Shown here piece after piece: positions 1-9,670 of a DNA stretch of 64,000 bases. Made by a program: the position numbers and the translations under genes. Below the pieces are notes generated by a model. It saw only the letters and a list, made by a program, of their open reading frames with translations, was not told the origin of the DNA and made no database searches. Origin of the DNA: JACCZX01 sp038216465. Its GTDB lineage: Bacteria; Pseudomonadota; Gammaproteobacteria; Burkholderiales; Burkholderiaceae_F. Positions within the stretch are counted from its first letter, which is position 1, and each line of letters starts with the position of its first letter. The stretch lies in contig JBBQQC010000012.1 in NCBI GenBank assembly GCA_038216465.1, positions 28,266 to 92,265 of the forward strand, in the 5' to 3' direction.

Positions 1-33
1 GTGCGCTTCGGTGATGATCGCTTCGAGGTTCAT
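1..33 (-). CDS. dapD: Start of a gene downstream of dapC, probably dapD (partial)
   Basis: Only the first 11 codons lie in the window, reading M-N-L-E-A-I-I-T-E-A-H on the minus strand and running off the left edge. The ATG sits 8 bases after the dapC stop, so the two look co-transcribed. In Burkholderiales dapC is usually followed by dapD, the tetrahydrodipicolinate N-succinyltransferase that makes the precursor of the DapC substrate. The short N-terminus resembles the start of DapD, but eleven residues cannot prove it. The identity is inferred mainly from neighbourhood. Confidence 0.5.
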   Translation of the reverse strand, partial: MNLEAIITEAH

Positions 34-41
34 CGTTAGTT

Positions 42-1226
42 TTAGAGATCCAAGGACGCTATTCGCGCCGCGGCTTCCGCTGCCTCCGCCGGCGACGCGA
101 CCAACGCAATCCTGACATAGCCGGCGCCCGGGTTGCCACCCGGGGTGTCGCGCGACAGATAACTGCCGGGCAAGACGGTCACGTTCTTCTGCGCATACAG
201 ACTGCGCGCATACGCGCTTTCATCGATCGGCGTGCGTGCCCACAGGTAGAACGCCGCATCCGGAACCGAACACGGCAGCCGCGACGCAATGACCGGAGTC
301 GCCTGCTTGAATTTCTGCGCGTAGAGCCGGCGCGTCTCGACCACGTGCGCTTCGTTCTGCCAGGCGGCAATGCTCGCGTGCTGCACCGGCAGACTCATCG
401 CGGTGCCGTGATACGTGCGATAGAGCATGAACTTTTGGATCGCCTCGGCGTCGCCCGCGACGAAGCCCGAGCGCATCCCCGGAACGCTCGATCGCTTCGA
501 CAGGCTGCTGAACATCACAAGCCGTTCGAAACGATCACGCCCAAGCTCGGTCGCCGCCTGTAGGCTGCCCAGCGGCGGCTTGCCTTCTTCGAAATAAATT
601 TCCGAATAACACTCGTCGGACGCAATGACGAAGCCATGGCGATCGGAGAGCTCGAACAGCTGCTTCCATTCGTTTAGTTTCATTACGTGCCCGCTCGGAT
701 TGCCCGGCGAGCACACGTAGACCAGCTGTACGTCACGCCACTGGGCCTCGGTCAGAGATTCGAACGGCATCCGATACCCGTTGGCCGCGCTGGTCGAGAG
801 ATAAAGCGGGGTCGCACCGGCCAGCAGCGCGGCTCCTTCATAAATCTGATAGAAAGGATTCGGCGCAACCACGTATGCGGTGCGCGTGCGATCGACAATC
901 GCCTGCGCGAACGAGAACAGCGCTTCGCGTGAGCCGGTCACCGGCAGAACTTGCGTCGATGGATCGAGCGCCTTCAGGTGAAACCGGCGCACGGCCCAGG
1001 CGGCGATGGCTTCGCGCAACGCAGGCACGCCGGCGGTCAGCGGATAGCTGGCGACGCCGGGCAGTGCCTTCGCGTAGGCGTCGAGGATAAACGGCGGCGT
1101 CGGATGCTTCGGTTCGCCGATGGACAGGTTGATTGGTTCGAGTCCGGCCGGCGGGGTGATGCCGGTGAACAGCTGGCGGAGACGCTCGAACGGGTAGGGC
1201 TGCAGTCGGCCCAGGTCGGGATTCAC
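42..1226 (-). CDS. dapC: Succinyldiaminopimelate transaminase
   Basis: This is a 394-residue fold-type I PLP aminotransferase. Visible family marks are the N-terminal substrate loop S-I-G-E-P-K (35-40), the S-P-G-N-P-S-G motif (173-179), the PLP-ring aspartate in A-S-D-E-C-Y (D204), and the Schiff-base lysine K244 in S-S-L-S-K-R-S-S-V-P-G-M-R-S-G. DapC moves an amino group from glutamate to N-succinyl-2-amino-6-ketopimelate in lysine and meso-diaminopimelate synthesis in the cytosol. The dapD-like start follows it by 8 bases, and queF ends 6 bases before its start codon. The family includes other class I/II aminotransferases, so the specific substrate rests on context. Confidence 0.88.
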   Translation of the reverse strand: MNPDLGRLQPYPFERLRQLFTGITPPAGLEPINLSIGEPKHPTPPFILDAYAKALPGVASYPLTAGVPALREAIAAWAVRRFHLKALDPSTQVLPVTGSREALFSFAQAIVDRTRTAYVVAPNPFYQIYEGAALLAGATPLYLSTSAANGYRMPFESLTEAQWRDVQLVYVCSPGNPSGHVMKLNEWKQLFELSDRHGFVIASDECYSEIYFEEGKPPLGSLQAATELGRDRFERLVMFSSLSKRSSVPGMRSGFVAGDAEAIQKFMLYRTYHGTAMSLPVQHASIAAWQNEAHVVETRRLYAQKFKQATPVIASRLPCSVPDAAFYLWARTPIDESAYARSLYAQKNVTVLPGSYLSRDTPGGNPGAGYVRIALVASPAEAAEAAARIASLDL

Positions 1227-1231
1227 GATGC

Positions 1232-1651
1232 CTAGCCGCGGGTCGATCGATTCGGCGACTCGTCGCGGGCGATGATCGGCAAAGCCGGCTTCCAGCCTTT
1301 CTTACGATGTTCGGCCGTGACCGTCGTGAAAATCCCGCCGCGCACATACCACTTTGCAGTCAGGCGAATGAAGCGTGGCGCCAGTGCGTTGACCAGATCG
1401 CCCAGGATGGCATTGGTCACCGCCTCGTGAAAAACGCCCTCATTCCGATAAGACCACATGTAAAGTTTCAGGCTCTTAAGCTCGACGTTGCGCTTGTCGG
1501 GAACAAGGTCGATGACCAGGGTGGCGAAGTCCGGCTGGCCGGTCAACGGGCACAGGCACGTGAACTCCGGAATTTCCAGCCGCACCCAGTAATCGCGCTT
1601 GGGCGACGGGTTCTTAAAAGTCTCGAGGGCTCGGGAGGGGCGTGTGGCCAT
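1232..1651 (-). CDS. queF: NADPH-dependent 7-cyano-7-deazaguanine reductase (QueF, short type)
   Basis: QueF reduces preQ0 to preQ1 in queuosine biosynthesis. From the ATG at 1651 the protein has 139 residues, the usual length of the single-domain type. It carries the QueF signature (V-E-L-K-S-L-K-L-Y) followed by W-S-Y-R-N-E-G, and the cysteine pair in F-T-C-L-C-P-L-T-G-Q-P-D-F that holds the catalytic Cys. An in-frame upstream start at 1690 would add 13 residues. It lies upstream of a perfect TATAAT on the same strand (1676-1681), so the 1651 start fits better. The gene is transcribed with dapC and divergently from smc. Confidence 0.93.
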   Translation of the reverse strand: MATRPSRALETFKNPSPKRDYWVRLEIPEFTCLCPLTGQPDFATLVIDLVPDKRNVELKSLKLYMWSYRNEGVFHEAVTNAILGDLVNALAPRFIRLTAKWYVRGGIFTTVTAEHRKKGWKPALPIIARDESPNRSTRG

Positions 1652-1675
1652 GCAGGTTAGGACGACTTGCACGGT

Positions 1676-1681
1676 ATTATA
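1676..1681 (-). promoter_or_regulatory. -10 box of the queF-dapC promoter
   Basis: The minus strand reads TATAAT here, a perfect sigma-70 -10 hexamer about 25 bases upstream of the queF ATG at 1651. No convincing -35 box is seen at the right spacing. The site lies in the short divergent region between queF and smc. Confidence 0.45.
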
Positions 1682-1744
1682 CGAATGCACTCTCGAACGC
1701 TGTGCGCATCTCGCATGCGCTTACACCAAAATCCCTCTTAAAAC

Positions 1745-4700
1745 GTGCGGCTTCGGCAGATCAGACTGGCCGGGTTTAAATCTTTTGTTGATCCGACGCC
1801 GATCGACGTACCCGGCACGCTGGTCGGTGTCGTCGGCCCCAACGGCTGCGGCAAGTCGAACGTGATCGACGCCGTCCGCTGGGTGCTCGGCGAAAGCAAA
1901 GCGGCCGAACTGCGCGGCGAATCGATGCAGGATGTGATCTTCAACGGCTCAGGTGATCGCAAGCCCGCCGGTCGCGCGAGTGTCGAGCTCGCGTTCGACA
2001 ACAATGAAGGGCGCATCGGAGGAGCGTGGGCCCAGTACGCCGAGATCTCGGTCAAGCGCGTACTGACGCGCGATGGGGCATCGAGCTACTACATCAACAA
2101 CCAGAACGTGCGCCGGCGCGACGTGCACGACATGTTTCTTGGCACCGGCCTCGGGCCGCGCGCGTACGCGATCATCGGCCAGGGCATGATCTCTCGCATC
2201 GTCGAGGCACGGCCCGAAGAGCTGCGAATTTTCTTGGAGGAAGCGGCCGGCGTTTCGAAATACAAGGAGCGCCGCCGCGAAACCGAGAACCGGCTGGCCG
2301 ACACGCGCGATAACCTGACGCGCGTCGAAGACATTCTGCGCGAGCTCGATGCACAGATCGGCAAGCTCGAGCAGCAAGCGGCGGTGGCGCAGACTTATCG
2401 TTCGCTGAAGGCGACCCACGACGAGCAGCAGCAATTGCTGTGGCTGACGCGCAAGCGCGAAGCCGACATCGAGCGCGACAAAGTGACGCGCGACATCGGC
2501 AATCGCACCGTGGCGCTCGATGCGCATGTCGCCGATCTGCGCGGCGCCGAGCGCGCGCTGGAAGGCGTCCGAAGCGCACACTTTGCAGCGAGCGACGCCG
2601 TTCACGACGCGCAGGGCGCGCTGTTTCAGGTCAATGCCGAAGTCGCAAAACTGGAGTCGGAGATACGGCTGATCGCCGAGAGCCGTTCGCGGTTGTCGGC
2701 GCAGGTCGTGTCGCTGCAGACCACGCGCAACGTCCGCCTGAATGAGGGCGCCGAATTGGGAAGCCGCGCCGTCGAGCTGGTGCAAGCCATGGCCGACCTC
2801 ACCGGCCGGCTCGAGCACGCGAAGGCAAGCGTTGCGGCGCACGAGGCGAGGCTGCCGCAACTCGAGCAGACGTACAGCGCGATGCGCGACGCGGTGACAG
2901 CCGCTCGGGCCGACGCAGCGCTAGCCGCGCAATCGATCGAAGCAGCCGCAGCCGAGCAGCGCAACGCAGACCGGCAGCTCGCGCATTTGGCGCAACGTCG
3001 CGCGCGCCTGAGCGAGGAGCGGGCGTCGATCGGCTCGCCCGATGAAGCGCAGCTGGCCAGCCTGACGCAGCAGCTGGTCAACAGCGAAGCTGAAATCGCA
3101 GCCGTTGCCGAGTCACAGCAGCGCAGCGAAGCGAACGTCGATCGGATGACGGATCAACGCCAGCAGCGGCTGGACGATCGCGCACGCCAGATCGAAGTGT
3201 TGGCCAGGACCGAAGCGCATCTGCAAGCGCTGCAGCAGGTGCAGGCGAGCGTCGAGGCCAACGCGAAACTCGATCCCTGGTTGCGGGCGCAAGGCCTCGA
3301 GAATTTGCCGCGCCTGTTTCGCAAGCTGAGCGTCGAACCCGGTTGGGAAACGGCGTTCGAAGCGGTGTTGCGGGAGCGGGTGCAGGGCGTCGAGGTGAAC
3401 CGCCTCGATTCCGTAGGCGGACTGGCCACGGATGCACCACCGGCACGGGTTGCGTTTTATTCGACCACAGGCGCCACCACCGGAGAATTGCCGCAGCTGC
3501 CGCGCTTCCGCCGGCTCAGCGACCTGGTGCGCACGCACGACGCTGCGTTCGCTGCGTTGCTTGCCGACTGGCTCGCGCATGTATTTGTTGCAGACGATCT
3601 CGCGTCGGCACTGGCGGCGCGCAGCGAATTGCCGGCAGGCGCGCAGTTCGTGGTCAAGGCAGCGCATCGTGTGTCGCGGCACGACGTTCACTTCTACGCG
3701 GCCGATGATCAAGCTTCGGGACTGCTTGCGCGCCGTCTGGAGATCGAAAATCTCGAGCGCGAAGTGCGCGCGCAACGCTTGATCGCAGAACAGGCCACGG
3801 CGGCGACTGCGCGCTCCGAAGTCGATTTGCGGTCGGCGCAACAAGCGCGCGACACCGCGCGGCACGATGCGGAACGGCAGAAATCGCGGCTACACGCGCT
3901 GCAGCTCGAATCGGTCCGGCTCGAGGAGTTGATCGACCGCGTCCGGCATCGAAGTGGTCAGATCGAGTCCGAACTGCGCGAGATCGAGTCGCACGAGCGC
4001 GACGCCCGCGCGCAGCGCCAGCAGGCCGACGACCGCTTCGCGCAGCTCGATGCCGAGCTCTGCACGCGCCAGGAGGCCGTAGAGAGTGCGCGCCTGACAT
4101 ACGAAGAAGCCGACCGTGGCTTGCGCGCAGCGCGCGACGAGCTGCGCACGCTGGAAACGGCGCGTCAGCACTGCGAATTCACGCTGGCGTCACACCGGGA
4201 GCGCGAGCGTGACCTGACCCGCGGCGCCGATGCGGCTGCCGCCGATGCGCAGCGGTTGGCCGATGAAATCACCAAAGCCGACGACGAGCTGAAGAGACTC
4301 GACGACGGTGCCGCGCGTAGCGGCCTTGCAGACTGGCTCTCGCGCCGGTCAGCGGCCGACGAATCGCTGCGCCAGGCGCGCAGCTATCTGGACGACTTCG
4401 CGCAACAACTGCGCGCGGCCGACGAAAAACGACTGACGCTCGAGCGCGAAGTCCAGCCGCTGCGTGACAAGCTGACCGAGCTGCAGTTAAGAGAACAGGC
4501 AGCCCGACTTGCCGCGGAGCAATTCGCCAATCAGCTGGTCGAGGTTCGAGCCGACGAAGCTGCACTCGCGACCAAGCTCAGCAAACCGCCGCAAAAGGCC
4601 GCCGCGTTACAGGCCGAGATAGCGCGTCTGGCGCAGGAAATCGAAGCGCTCGGCGCAGTCAATCTGGCTGCGCTCGAAGAGCTGACAACATCTCGCGAGC

Positions 4701-5269
4701 GCAAGGATTTCCTGGATGCACAGTCCGCCGACCTGACCGCGGCCATCACGACACTTGAAGACGCAATCCGCAAGATCGATCGCGAGACGCGCCAGATGCT
4801 GCAGCAGACCTTCGACGCGGTCAATATTCACTTTGGCCAGTTGTTTCCGAAGCTGTTCGGCGGCGGCGATGCGCGCCTGATCATGACCGGCGAAGAGATT
4901 CTCGACGCCGGCGTGCAAGTCATGGCGCAGCCGCCGGGCAAGCGCAACAGCACGATCCATCTGTTATCCGGTGGAGAAAAGGCGTTGACCGCAACCGCGC
5001 TCGTGTTCGCGCTATTCAAGCTGAATCCGGCGCCGTTCTGTCTGCTGGACGAAGTCGACGCTCCGCTCGACGACGCCAACACCGAGCGGTTTTGCCGCCT
5101 GGTCGAGTCGATGACCGACAACACCCAGTTCATGTTCATCACGCACAACAAGATCTCGATGGAGATGGCGCAGCAGCTGATCGGCGTCACGATGCAGGAA
5201 CAAGGCGTCTCGCGCATCGTCGCGGTCGATATCGACAGCGCCGTGCGGCTGACCGCTGAAGCTGCGTAG
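1745..5269 (+). CDS. smc: Chromosome partition protein SMC
   Basis: This 1174-residue protein is the structural maintenance of chromosomes ATPase that, with ScpA/ScpB, compacts and separates the nucleoid. The N-terminal head has Walker A G-P-N-G-C-G-K-S-N (31-39). Long coiled coils rich in E, Q, R and A flank a hinge at about 510-660. The C-terminal head has the ABC signature L-S-G-G-E-K (from about 1074) and Walker B with L-L-D-E-V-D-A-P-L-D-D (D1102). Length is normal for bacterial SMC. The start is GTG (1745). It begins the smc-zipA-ligA operon, with 3 bases before zipA. Confidence 0.97.
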   Translation: MRLRQIRLAGFKSFVDPTPIDVPGTLVGVVGPNGCGKSNVIDAVRWVLGESKAAELRGESMQDVIFNGSGDRKPAGRASVELAFDNNEGRIGGAWAQYAEISVKRVLTRDGASSYYINNQNVRRRDVHDMFLGTGLGPRAYAIIGQGMISRIVEARPEELRIFLEEAAGVSKYKERRRETENRLADTRDNLTRVEDILRELDAQIGKLEQQAAVAQTYRSLKATHDEQQQLLWLTRKREADIERDKVTRDIGNRTVALDAHVADLRGAERALEGVRSAHFAASDAVHDAQGALFQVNAEVAKLESEIRLIAESRSRLSAQVVSLQTTRNVRLNEGAELGSRAVELVQAMADLTGRLEHAKASVAAHEARLPQLEQTYSAMRDAVTAARADAALAAQSIEAAAAEQRNADRQLAHLAQRRARLSEERASIGSPDEAQLASLTQQLVNSEAEIAAVAESQQRSEANVDRMTDQRQQRLDDRARQIEVLARTEAHLQALQQVQASVEANAKLDPWLRAQGLENLPRLFRKLSVEPGWETAFEAVLRERVQGVEVNRLDSVGGLATDAPPARVAFYSTTGATTGELPQLPRFRRLSDLVRTHDAAFAALLADWLAHVFVADDLASALAARSELPAGAQFVVKAAHRVSRHDVHFYAADDQASGLLARRLEIENLEREVRAQRLIAEQATAATARSEVDLRSAQQARDTARHDAERQKSRLHALQLESVRLEELIDRVRHRSGQIESELREIESHERDARAQRQQADDRFAQLDAELCTRQEAVESARLTYEEADRGLRAARDELRTLETARQHCEFTLASHRERERDLTRGADAAAADAQRLADEITKADDELKRLDDGAARSGLADWLSRRSAADESLRQARSYLDDFAQQLRAADEKRLTLEREVQPLRDKLTELQLREQAARLAAEQFANQLVEVRADEAALATKLSKPPQKAAALQAEIARLAQEIEALGAVNLAALEELTTSRERKDFLDAQSADLTAAITTLEDAIRKIDRETRQMLQQTFDAVNIHFGQLFPKLFGGGDARLIMTGEEILDAGVQVMAQPPGKRNSTIHLLSGGEKALTATALVFALFKLNPAPFCLLDEVDAPLDDANTERFCRLVESMTDNTQFMFITHNKISMEMAQQLIGVTMQEQGVSRIVAVDIDSAVRLTAEAA

Positions 5270-5272
5270 GCT

Positions 5273-6352
5273 ATGAATCAATTGCACTGGGTGCTGCTGG
5301 CGATCGCCGCAGTCCTGCTGCTCGCGCTTTATCTGCATGGCAAGTGGCAGGAGCGAAAGTCCGCGCGGCTCGAAGAAACGCAAAGCGATCTGGAAGCGGC
5401 GTCGCTCGAACGTCTGTTGCCTGCTCGCGCGGCTTCGCTGCGCAGCGCGCGCCAGGCCCCGGTTCGAATCGAACCAACGATGGGAATTTCGTCCGAGGCT
5501 CCTCCGGCTTCCAGTGAATCGTCCGGTGATGCGAGCGCGGATCAGACACAGCCCGTCGGTGGATGGGTTGAAGATGCGCTGCTCGACGCGATGCTCGAGC
5601 TGCGCTGCGTTCATGCGTTTGATGGGGTCGCCGCGCTCGAAGCGCGCGCGCAACTTGATCGGCTCGCGTTGCCGTTGCCGATTCACCTCGCGGTGTGGGA
5701 CGGCAAGGCCGGACGCTGGACTCTGCCCGACCGGTTCGGCTTTTATTCCGAAATGCTGATCGCGGTGCAGCTGGCTACTCGACGCCATGCATTGGGCGAA
5801 ATCGATGCATCGCGCTTCATCGCGGCTGTCCAGCAGATTGCGGTATCGATCGACGCCGACTTTGACCCGCCAGATGTAGGGCGTCTGGTGCAACGGTCGG
5901 CCGCGCTTGATGCGCTATGCGCGCGCTTCGACGTACAGATCACGCTGACGCTAGAAGCGTTGGCGCAGCCATGGAACAGCGTCGAGGTCGATGCAGCAGC
6001 GACCGATGCAGGCTTGACCGAAGTGGAGCGCGAGCGCTGGGAAAGACTGGACGACCAAGACCCAACGGCGCTGGTGCTGACTCCGACACCGTCGATGCCA
6101 ACGCAGCGCCTGACGCTGATGCTGGACGTTCCGGGTTCGACCGCGAACCCGTCGCCGCTATCAATATTGTTTGCAACTGCGCATCAGCTTGCCGCGAAAT
6201 TAAACGCCCGTGTAGTCGATGACAATGGTCGAACGGTCGAGCCCGGTGCGCAATCGGCCATCGAAGGCGAGCTCAATCAGCTGATCAGTGATATGCGCGC
6301 CGCGGCTATCGAGCCCGGGTCGCCGCGTGCGCGGCGCCTGTACGGAGATTAG
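5273..6352 (+). CDS. zipA: Cell division protein ZipA-like
   Basis: This 359-residue protein has one N-terminal membrane segment (about residues 3-22, L-H-W-V-L-L-A-I-A-A-V-L-L-L-A-L-Y-L) and then a basic stretch. A variable linker of acidic and Ser/Pro-rich sequence follows, and a C-terminal globular part (about 200-350) matches the ZipA FtsZ-binding domain in layout. ZipA tethers FtsZ to the inner membrane at the division site. The protein is divergent in sequence, as is usual for betaproteobacterial ZipA, and its place between smc and ligA is a strong argument for the call. Confidence 0.8.
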   Translation: MNQLHWVLLAIAAVLLLALYLHGKWQERKSARLEETQSDLEAASLERLLPARAASLRSARQAPVRIEPTMGISSEAPPASSESSGDASADQTQPVGGWVEDALLDAMLELRCVHAFDGVAALEARAQLDRLALPLPIHLAVWDGKAGRWTLPDRFGFYSEMLIAVQLATRRHALGEIDASRFIAAVQQIAVSIDADFDPPDVGRLVQRSAALDALCARFDVQITLTLEALAQPWNSVEVDAAATDAGLTEVERERWERLDDQDPTALVLTPTPSMPTQRLTLMLDVPGSTANPSPLSILFATAHQLAAKLNARVVDDNGRTVEPGAQSAIEGELNQLISDMRAAAIEPGSPRARRLYGD

Positions 6353-6358
6353 CCAGCG

Positions 6359-8386
6359 ATGGCGCGCGCCAAGCCGCCGCTCGAACAGGCGCGGCGCCTG
6401 CGTGAGCTGATTGCGCAGGCCGATCACGATTATTACCTGCTCGATCGGCCGTCGCTGCCCGACGCGGAATACGACCGCATGATGCGCGAGCTGCAGGCAC
6501 TGGAAGCGGCGCACCCTGAGCTCGTCAGCGCCGATTCGCCGACGCAGCGGGTCGGCGGCGCGGCGAGCCGCGAGTTCCGGCAAGTGCAGCACGCGGCGCC
6601 GATGCTGTCGCTGAACAACGCATTCGACGAGACCGACGTCACCGCCTTCGAAACGCGCGCGCGCGACATGCTGTTGCGCGCGGGGCGAGCCGTCGAGCAA
6701 ATCGAATACGCGTGCGAGCTGAAGTTCGATGGCCTCGCGGTCAACCTGCGCTATCAGCACGGCGAACTGGTGCTCGGCGCAACCCGCGGCGACGGCGCCC
6801 TCGGCGAAGACGTGACGGCGAACATTCGCACGATCCGTGCGATTCCGCTGCATCTGCGCGGGCGCGCGCCGGCGGTTCTCGAAGTGCGCGGTGAAGTAGT
6901 CATGTTCAATCGCGATTTTGAGCGCTTGAACGAGCGCCAGCGCGCTAAGGAAGAGCGCGAGTATGCGAACCCGCGTAACGCCGCTGCCGGCGCATTACGG
7001 CAGCTCGATCCGCGCATCACCGCCGAGCGCTCGTTGCGGTTTTTCTCGTACGGGCTGGGCGAGCTTCAGGGCGCCGATGAACCGCCCACTCACTCGGCGC
7101 TGCTCGACTGGTTAGTCAGCCTCGGCGTGCCGGTTGCGCGCGAACGGGCGGTCGTGCAAGGCATTGCTGGCTGTCTTCATTTCTATCAGGCAGTGGGCCA
7201 GCGACGCACCTCATTGCCGTATCAGATCGATGGCGTCGTTTACCGGCTCAACTCGCGCGCCGATCAGCAACAGCTGGGCTACGTGTCGCGCGCACCGCGC
7301 TTTGCGATTGCGCACAAATTTCCGGCGCAGGAGGCGATAACGCAGCTGGTCGGAATCGATATTCAGGTCGGCCGCACCGGCGCGCTGACGCCGGTGGCGC
7401 GGCTGACGCCGGTATTCGTCGGCGGCGCGACCGTCACCAACGCCACGCTGCATAACGAGGACGAGATTCGCCGCAAGGATGTCCGCATCGGCGATACCGT
7501 GATAGTGCGGCGCGCCGGCGACGTGATCCCGGAAGTCGTCGCTGTCGTTTCCGACCGCCGGTCGACCGACGCGAAGGTGTTCAAGATGCCGACGCGGTGC
7601 CCCGTATGTGGTTCGCGTGTATTTCGGGAGGAGGGCGAAGCGGTCGCCCGCTGCACCGGCGGTCTGGTTTGCGGCGCACAGCGCAAGCAGGCCTTGCTGC
7701 ACTTCGCGAGCCGGCGCGCACTTGACATCGACGGGCTTGGGGACAAGATCGTCGATCAGCTCGTTGATAAAGGGCTAGTCCACACACCCGCCGATTTGTT
7801 CAAGCTCAGCGGTGATGCTTTGGCCAGACTCGACCGAATGGCCGGCAAGTCGGCAGCGAACCTAGTGGCGGCACTCGAGCGCGCGCGCAGCACGACGCTC
7901 GAGCGCTTCATTTTCGCGCTGGGCATCCGGCACGTCGGCGAATCCACCGCGCGCGATCTGGCGCGGTATTTCGGAAAGCTCGATCCGATCCTCGATGCGT
8001 CGGAGGAAGAACTGCTGCAGGTCCCCGATGTAGGGCCCATCGTCGCTGCAACGATTGCGCGTTTCTTTGCCGAATCACACAACCGCGAAGGGATTAAGCA
8101 GCTGCGCGCCGCCGGTGTCCACTGGGCGGATGCCAACCCGGTACGCAAGCCGGCCGGCGCGTTGGCCGGCAAGACGTTCGTTATTACCGGAACGCTGCCC
8201 ACGCTGAAGCGCGACGATGCCAAAGCGATGATCGAAGCTGCCGGCGGCAAGGTGTCGGGCTCGGTGTCGAAGAAAACCGACTATGTCGTTGCCGGCGACG
8301 ACACCGGCTCCAAGCTTGCAAGAGCACGCGAACTCGACGTGTCTATCATCGACGAAGCGAAGTTGCAGAAAATGTTGGGAGACTGA
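6359..8386 (+). CDS. ligA: NAD-dependent DNA ligase LigA
   Basis: The 675-residue protein seals nicks using NAD+. Visible domains in order are the Ia domain with Y-Y-L-L-D-R-P-S-L-P-D-A-E-Y-D, the adenylation domain with the nucleophile K122 in E-L-K-F-D-G-L-A, and the OB fold. A four-Cys zinc finger (C-P-V-C ... C-T-G-G-L-V-C) comes next, then helix-hairpin-helix repeats and a C-terminal BRCT domain (A-G-K-T-F-V-I-T-G-T-L onward). Length is typical. The ATG follows the zipA stop by 6 bases. Confidence 0.97.
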   Translation: MARAKPPLEQARRLRELIAQADHDYYLLDRPSLPDAEYDRMMRELQALEAAHPELVSADSPTQRVGGAASREFRQVQHAAPMLSLNNAFDETDVTAFETRARDMLLRAGRAVEQIEYACELKFDGLAVNLRYQHGELVLGATRGDGALGEDVTANIRTIRAIPLHLRGRAPAVLEVRGEVVMFNRDFERLNERQRAKEEREYANPRNAAAGALRQLDPRITAERSLRFFSYGLGELQGADEPPTHSALLDWLVSLGVPVARERAVVQGIAGCLHFYQAVGQRRTSLPYQIDGVVYRLNSRADQQQLGYVSRAPRFAIAHKFPAQEAITQLVGIDIQVGRTGALTPVARLTPVFVGGATVTNATLHNEDEIRRKDVRIGDTVIVRRAGDVIPEVVAVVSDRRSTDAKVFKMPTRCPVCGSRVFREEGEAVARCTGGLVCGAQRKQALLHFASRRALDIDGLGDKIVDQLVDKGLVHTPADLFKLSGDALARLDRMAGKSAANLVAALERARSTTLERFIFALGIRHVGESTARDLARYFGKLDPILDASEEELLQVPDVGPIVAATIARFFAESHNREGIKQLRAAGVHWADANPVRKPAGALAGKTFVITGTLPTLKRDDAKAMIEAAGGKVSGSVSKKTDYVVAGDDTGSKLARARELDVSIIDEAKLQKMLGD

Positions 8387-8387
8387 T

Positions 8388-9131
8388 TTGTACGCAATCA
8401 TCGGCGGCAGCGGGCTGGCCAAGCTGACAGCGCTGCAGAATCCGCGGCGCCAGGTGATGCGTACGCCCTATGGCGAACCATCGGGTGCACTGACGTTTGG
8501 CGAGTTTGCCGGTGCGGAGGTTGTCTTTCTCGCGCGTCATGGATACGGCCATACGCTCTCGCCGCACGAGATCAACTATCGCGCGAACATCTGGGCTTTG
8601 AAGGAATTGAAGGTCGAGGGGGTTATCGCGGTCGCCACTGTCGGCGGAATCCGCGCGGACCTGGCGCCGGGCACGCTGGTGCTGCCCGATCAGATCATCG
8701 ACTACACGCACAGCCGCAAGAGCACGTTTTTCGAAGGCTCGGAAATGCCGGTGACTCACGTTGACTTCACGCAGCCGTATTCGCGTGCGCTGCGCGAGCG
8801 CTTGATCGCCGCCGCGGCCGCATGCAATGAGAAGGTCTACGACGGCGCGGTTTACGCGTGCACGCAGGGACCGCGGCTCGAAACCGCGGCCGAGATCGAG
8901 CGCATTGCACGCGCGGGTGGCGACGTCGTCGGCATGACCGGCATGCCCGAAGCGGCGCTGGCGCGTGAAAGCGGGCTCGAGTACGCGGCACTGGCGGTTG
9001 TGATCAATCACGCCGCCGGGCGCGGCGACAGCGTGCAGGCGATCAAGCTCGAAGAACTGGGCGAAGTGATGCACCAGAGCATCGTGCGCGCCGTGCGGAT
9101 CCTGACCTCATTTTTTGGACGAGCGCCGTGA
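8388..9131 (+). CDS. mtnP: S-methyl-5'-thioinosine phosphorylase (MTAP/PNP family)
   Basis: This is a nucleoside phosphorylase of the methylthioadenosine phosphorylase / PNP-2 family, cleaving a methylthionucleoside with phosphate in the methionine salvage route. The best start is TTG at 8388, one base after the ligA stop, giving 247 residues that begin at the conserved Y-A-I-I-G-G-S-G-L phosphate loop. Other family marks are R-H-G-Y-G-H-T-L-S-P-H-E-I-N-Y-R-A-N, T-Q-G-P-R-L-E-T-A-A-E-I and M-T-G-M-P-E-A-A-L-A-R-E. Similar Pseudomonas and betaproteobacterial enzymes prefer methylthioinosine, which I recall rather than can show. The symbol is tentative. The stop overlaps the def start. Confidence 0.82.
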   Translation: MYAIIGGSGLAKLTALQNPRRQVMRTPYGEPSGALTFGEFAGAEVVFLARHGYGHTLSPHEINYRANIWALKELKVEGVIAVATVGGIRADLAPGTLVLPDQIIDYTHSRKSTFFEGSEMPVTHVDFTQPYSRALRERLIAAAAACNEKVYDGAVYACTQGPRLETAAEIERIARAGGDVVGMTGMPEAALARESGLEYAALAVVINHAAGRGDSVQAIKLEELGEVMHQSIVRAVRILTSFFGRAP

Positions 9132-9670
9132 TCAAAGAGATTCTGCGGATGGGCGATCCGCGGCTGCTCGAAGCGTCGCAAGCGGTGCGCGACATTGCCG
9201 CGCCCGAGCTGGCGCGGCTGGTCGACGACATGTTCGACACGATGCATGCTGCAAACGGTGCGGGGCTGGCGGCGCCTCAGATCGGCGTTCCGCTTCGCGT
9301 CGTGATCTTCGGCTACAGCGATCCCGACGCGCGCAACCCGCGCTATCCGGATGCCGATCCGGTGCCGCAAACGATCCTGATCAATCCGATCATCGATCTG
9401 CTGACCGAAGAGATCGAAGAAGGCTGGGAAGGATGCCTGTCGGTCCCTGGCTTGCGCGGTGTCGTTCCGCGCTGCGCGAAAATTCGCTACCGCGGAGTCG
9501 ACCTGCAAGGAAAGGCGATCGATCGTGCCGTCGATGGCTTTCACGCGCGCGTCGTGCAGCACGAGTGCGACCATCTGGACGGCATTCTGTATCCGATGCG
9601 GGTGCGCGACTTCTCCCGCTTCGGTTACACCGATATCTTGTTTCCCGAAATGGCCGACGCCGACGATTGA
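9128..9670 (+). CDS. def: Peptide deformylase
   Basis: The 180-residue enzyme removes the formyl group from nascent proteins. All three deformylase motifs are intact: G-A-G-L-A-A-P-Q-I-G (44-53), E-G-C-L-S (101-105, metal ligand C103) and H-E-C-D-H (145-149, ligands H145 and H149, catalytic E146). The GTG start overlaps the mtnP stop (GTGA). Its 3' end overlaps the 3' end of the convergent glnD gene by 46 bases. Motif spacing matches the classical Def rather than an unrelated metalloprotease. Confidence 0.94.
   Translation: MIKEILRMGDPRLLEASQAVRDIAAPELARLVDDMFDTMHAANGAGLAAPQIGVPLRVVIFGYSDPDARNPRYPDADPVPQTILINPIIDLLTEEIEEGWEGCLSVPGLRGVVPRCAKIRYRGVDLQGKAIDRAVDGFHARVVQHECDHLDGILYPMRVRDFSRFGYTDILFPEMADADD

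Noticed and set aside
838..1347. A 169-codon minus-strand frame over the start of dapC and end of queF
   Set aside because: It overlaps two well-recognised genes in a different frame and has no domain.
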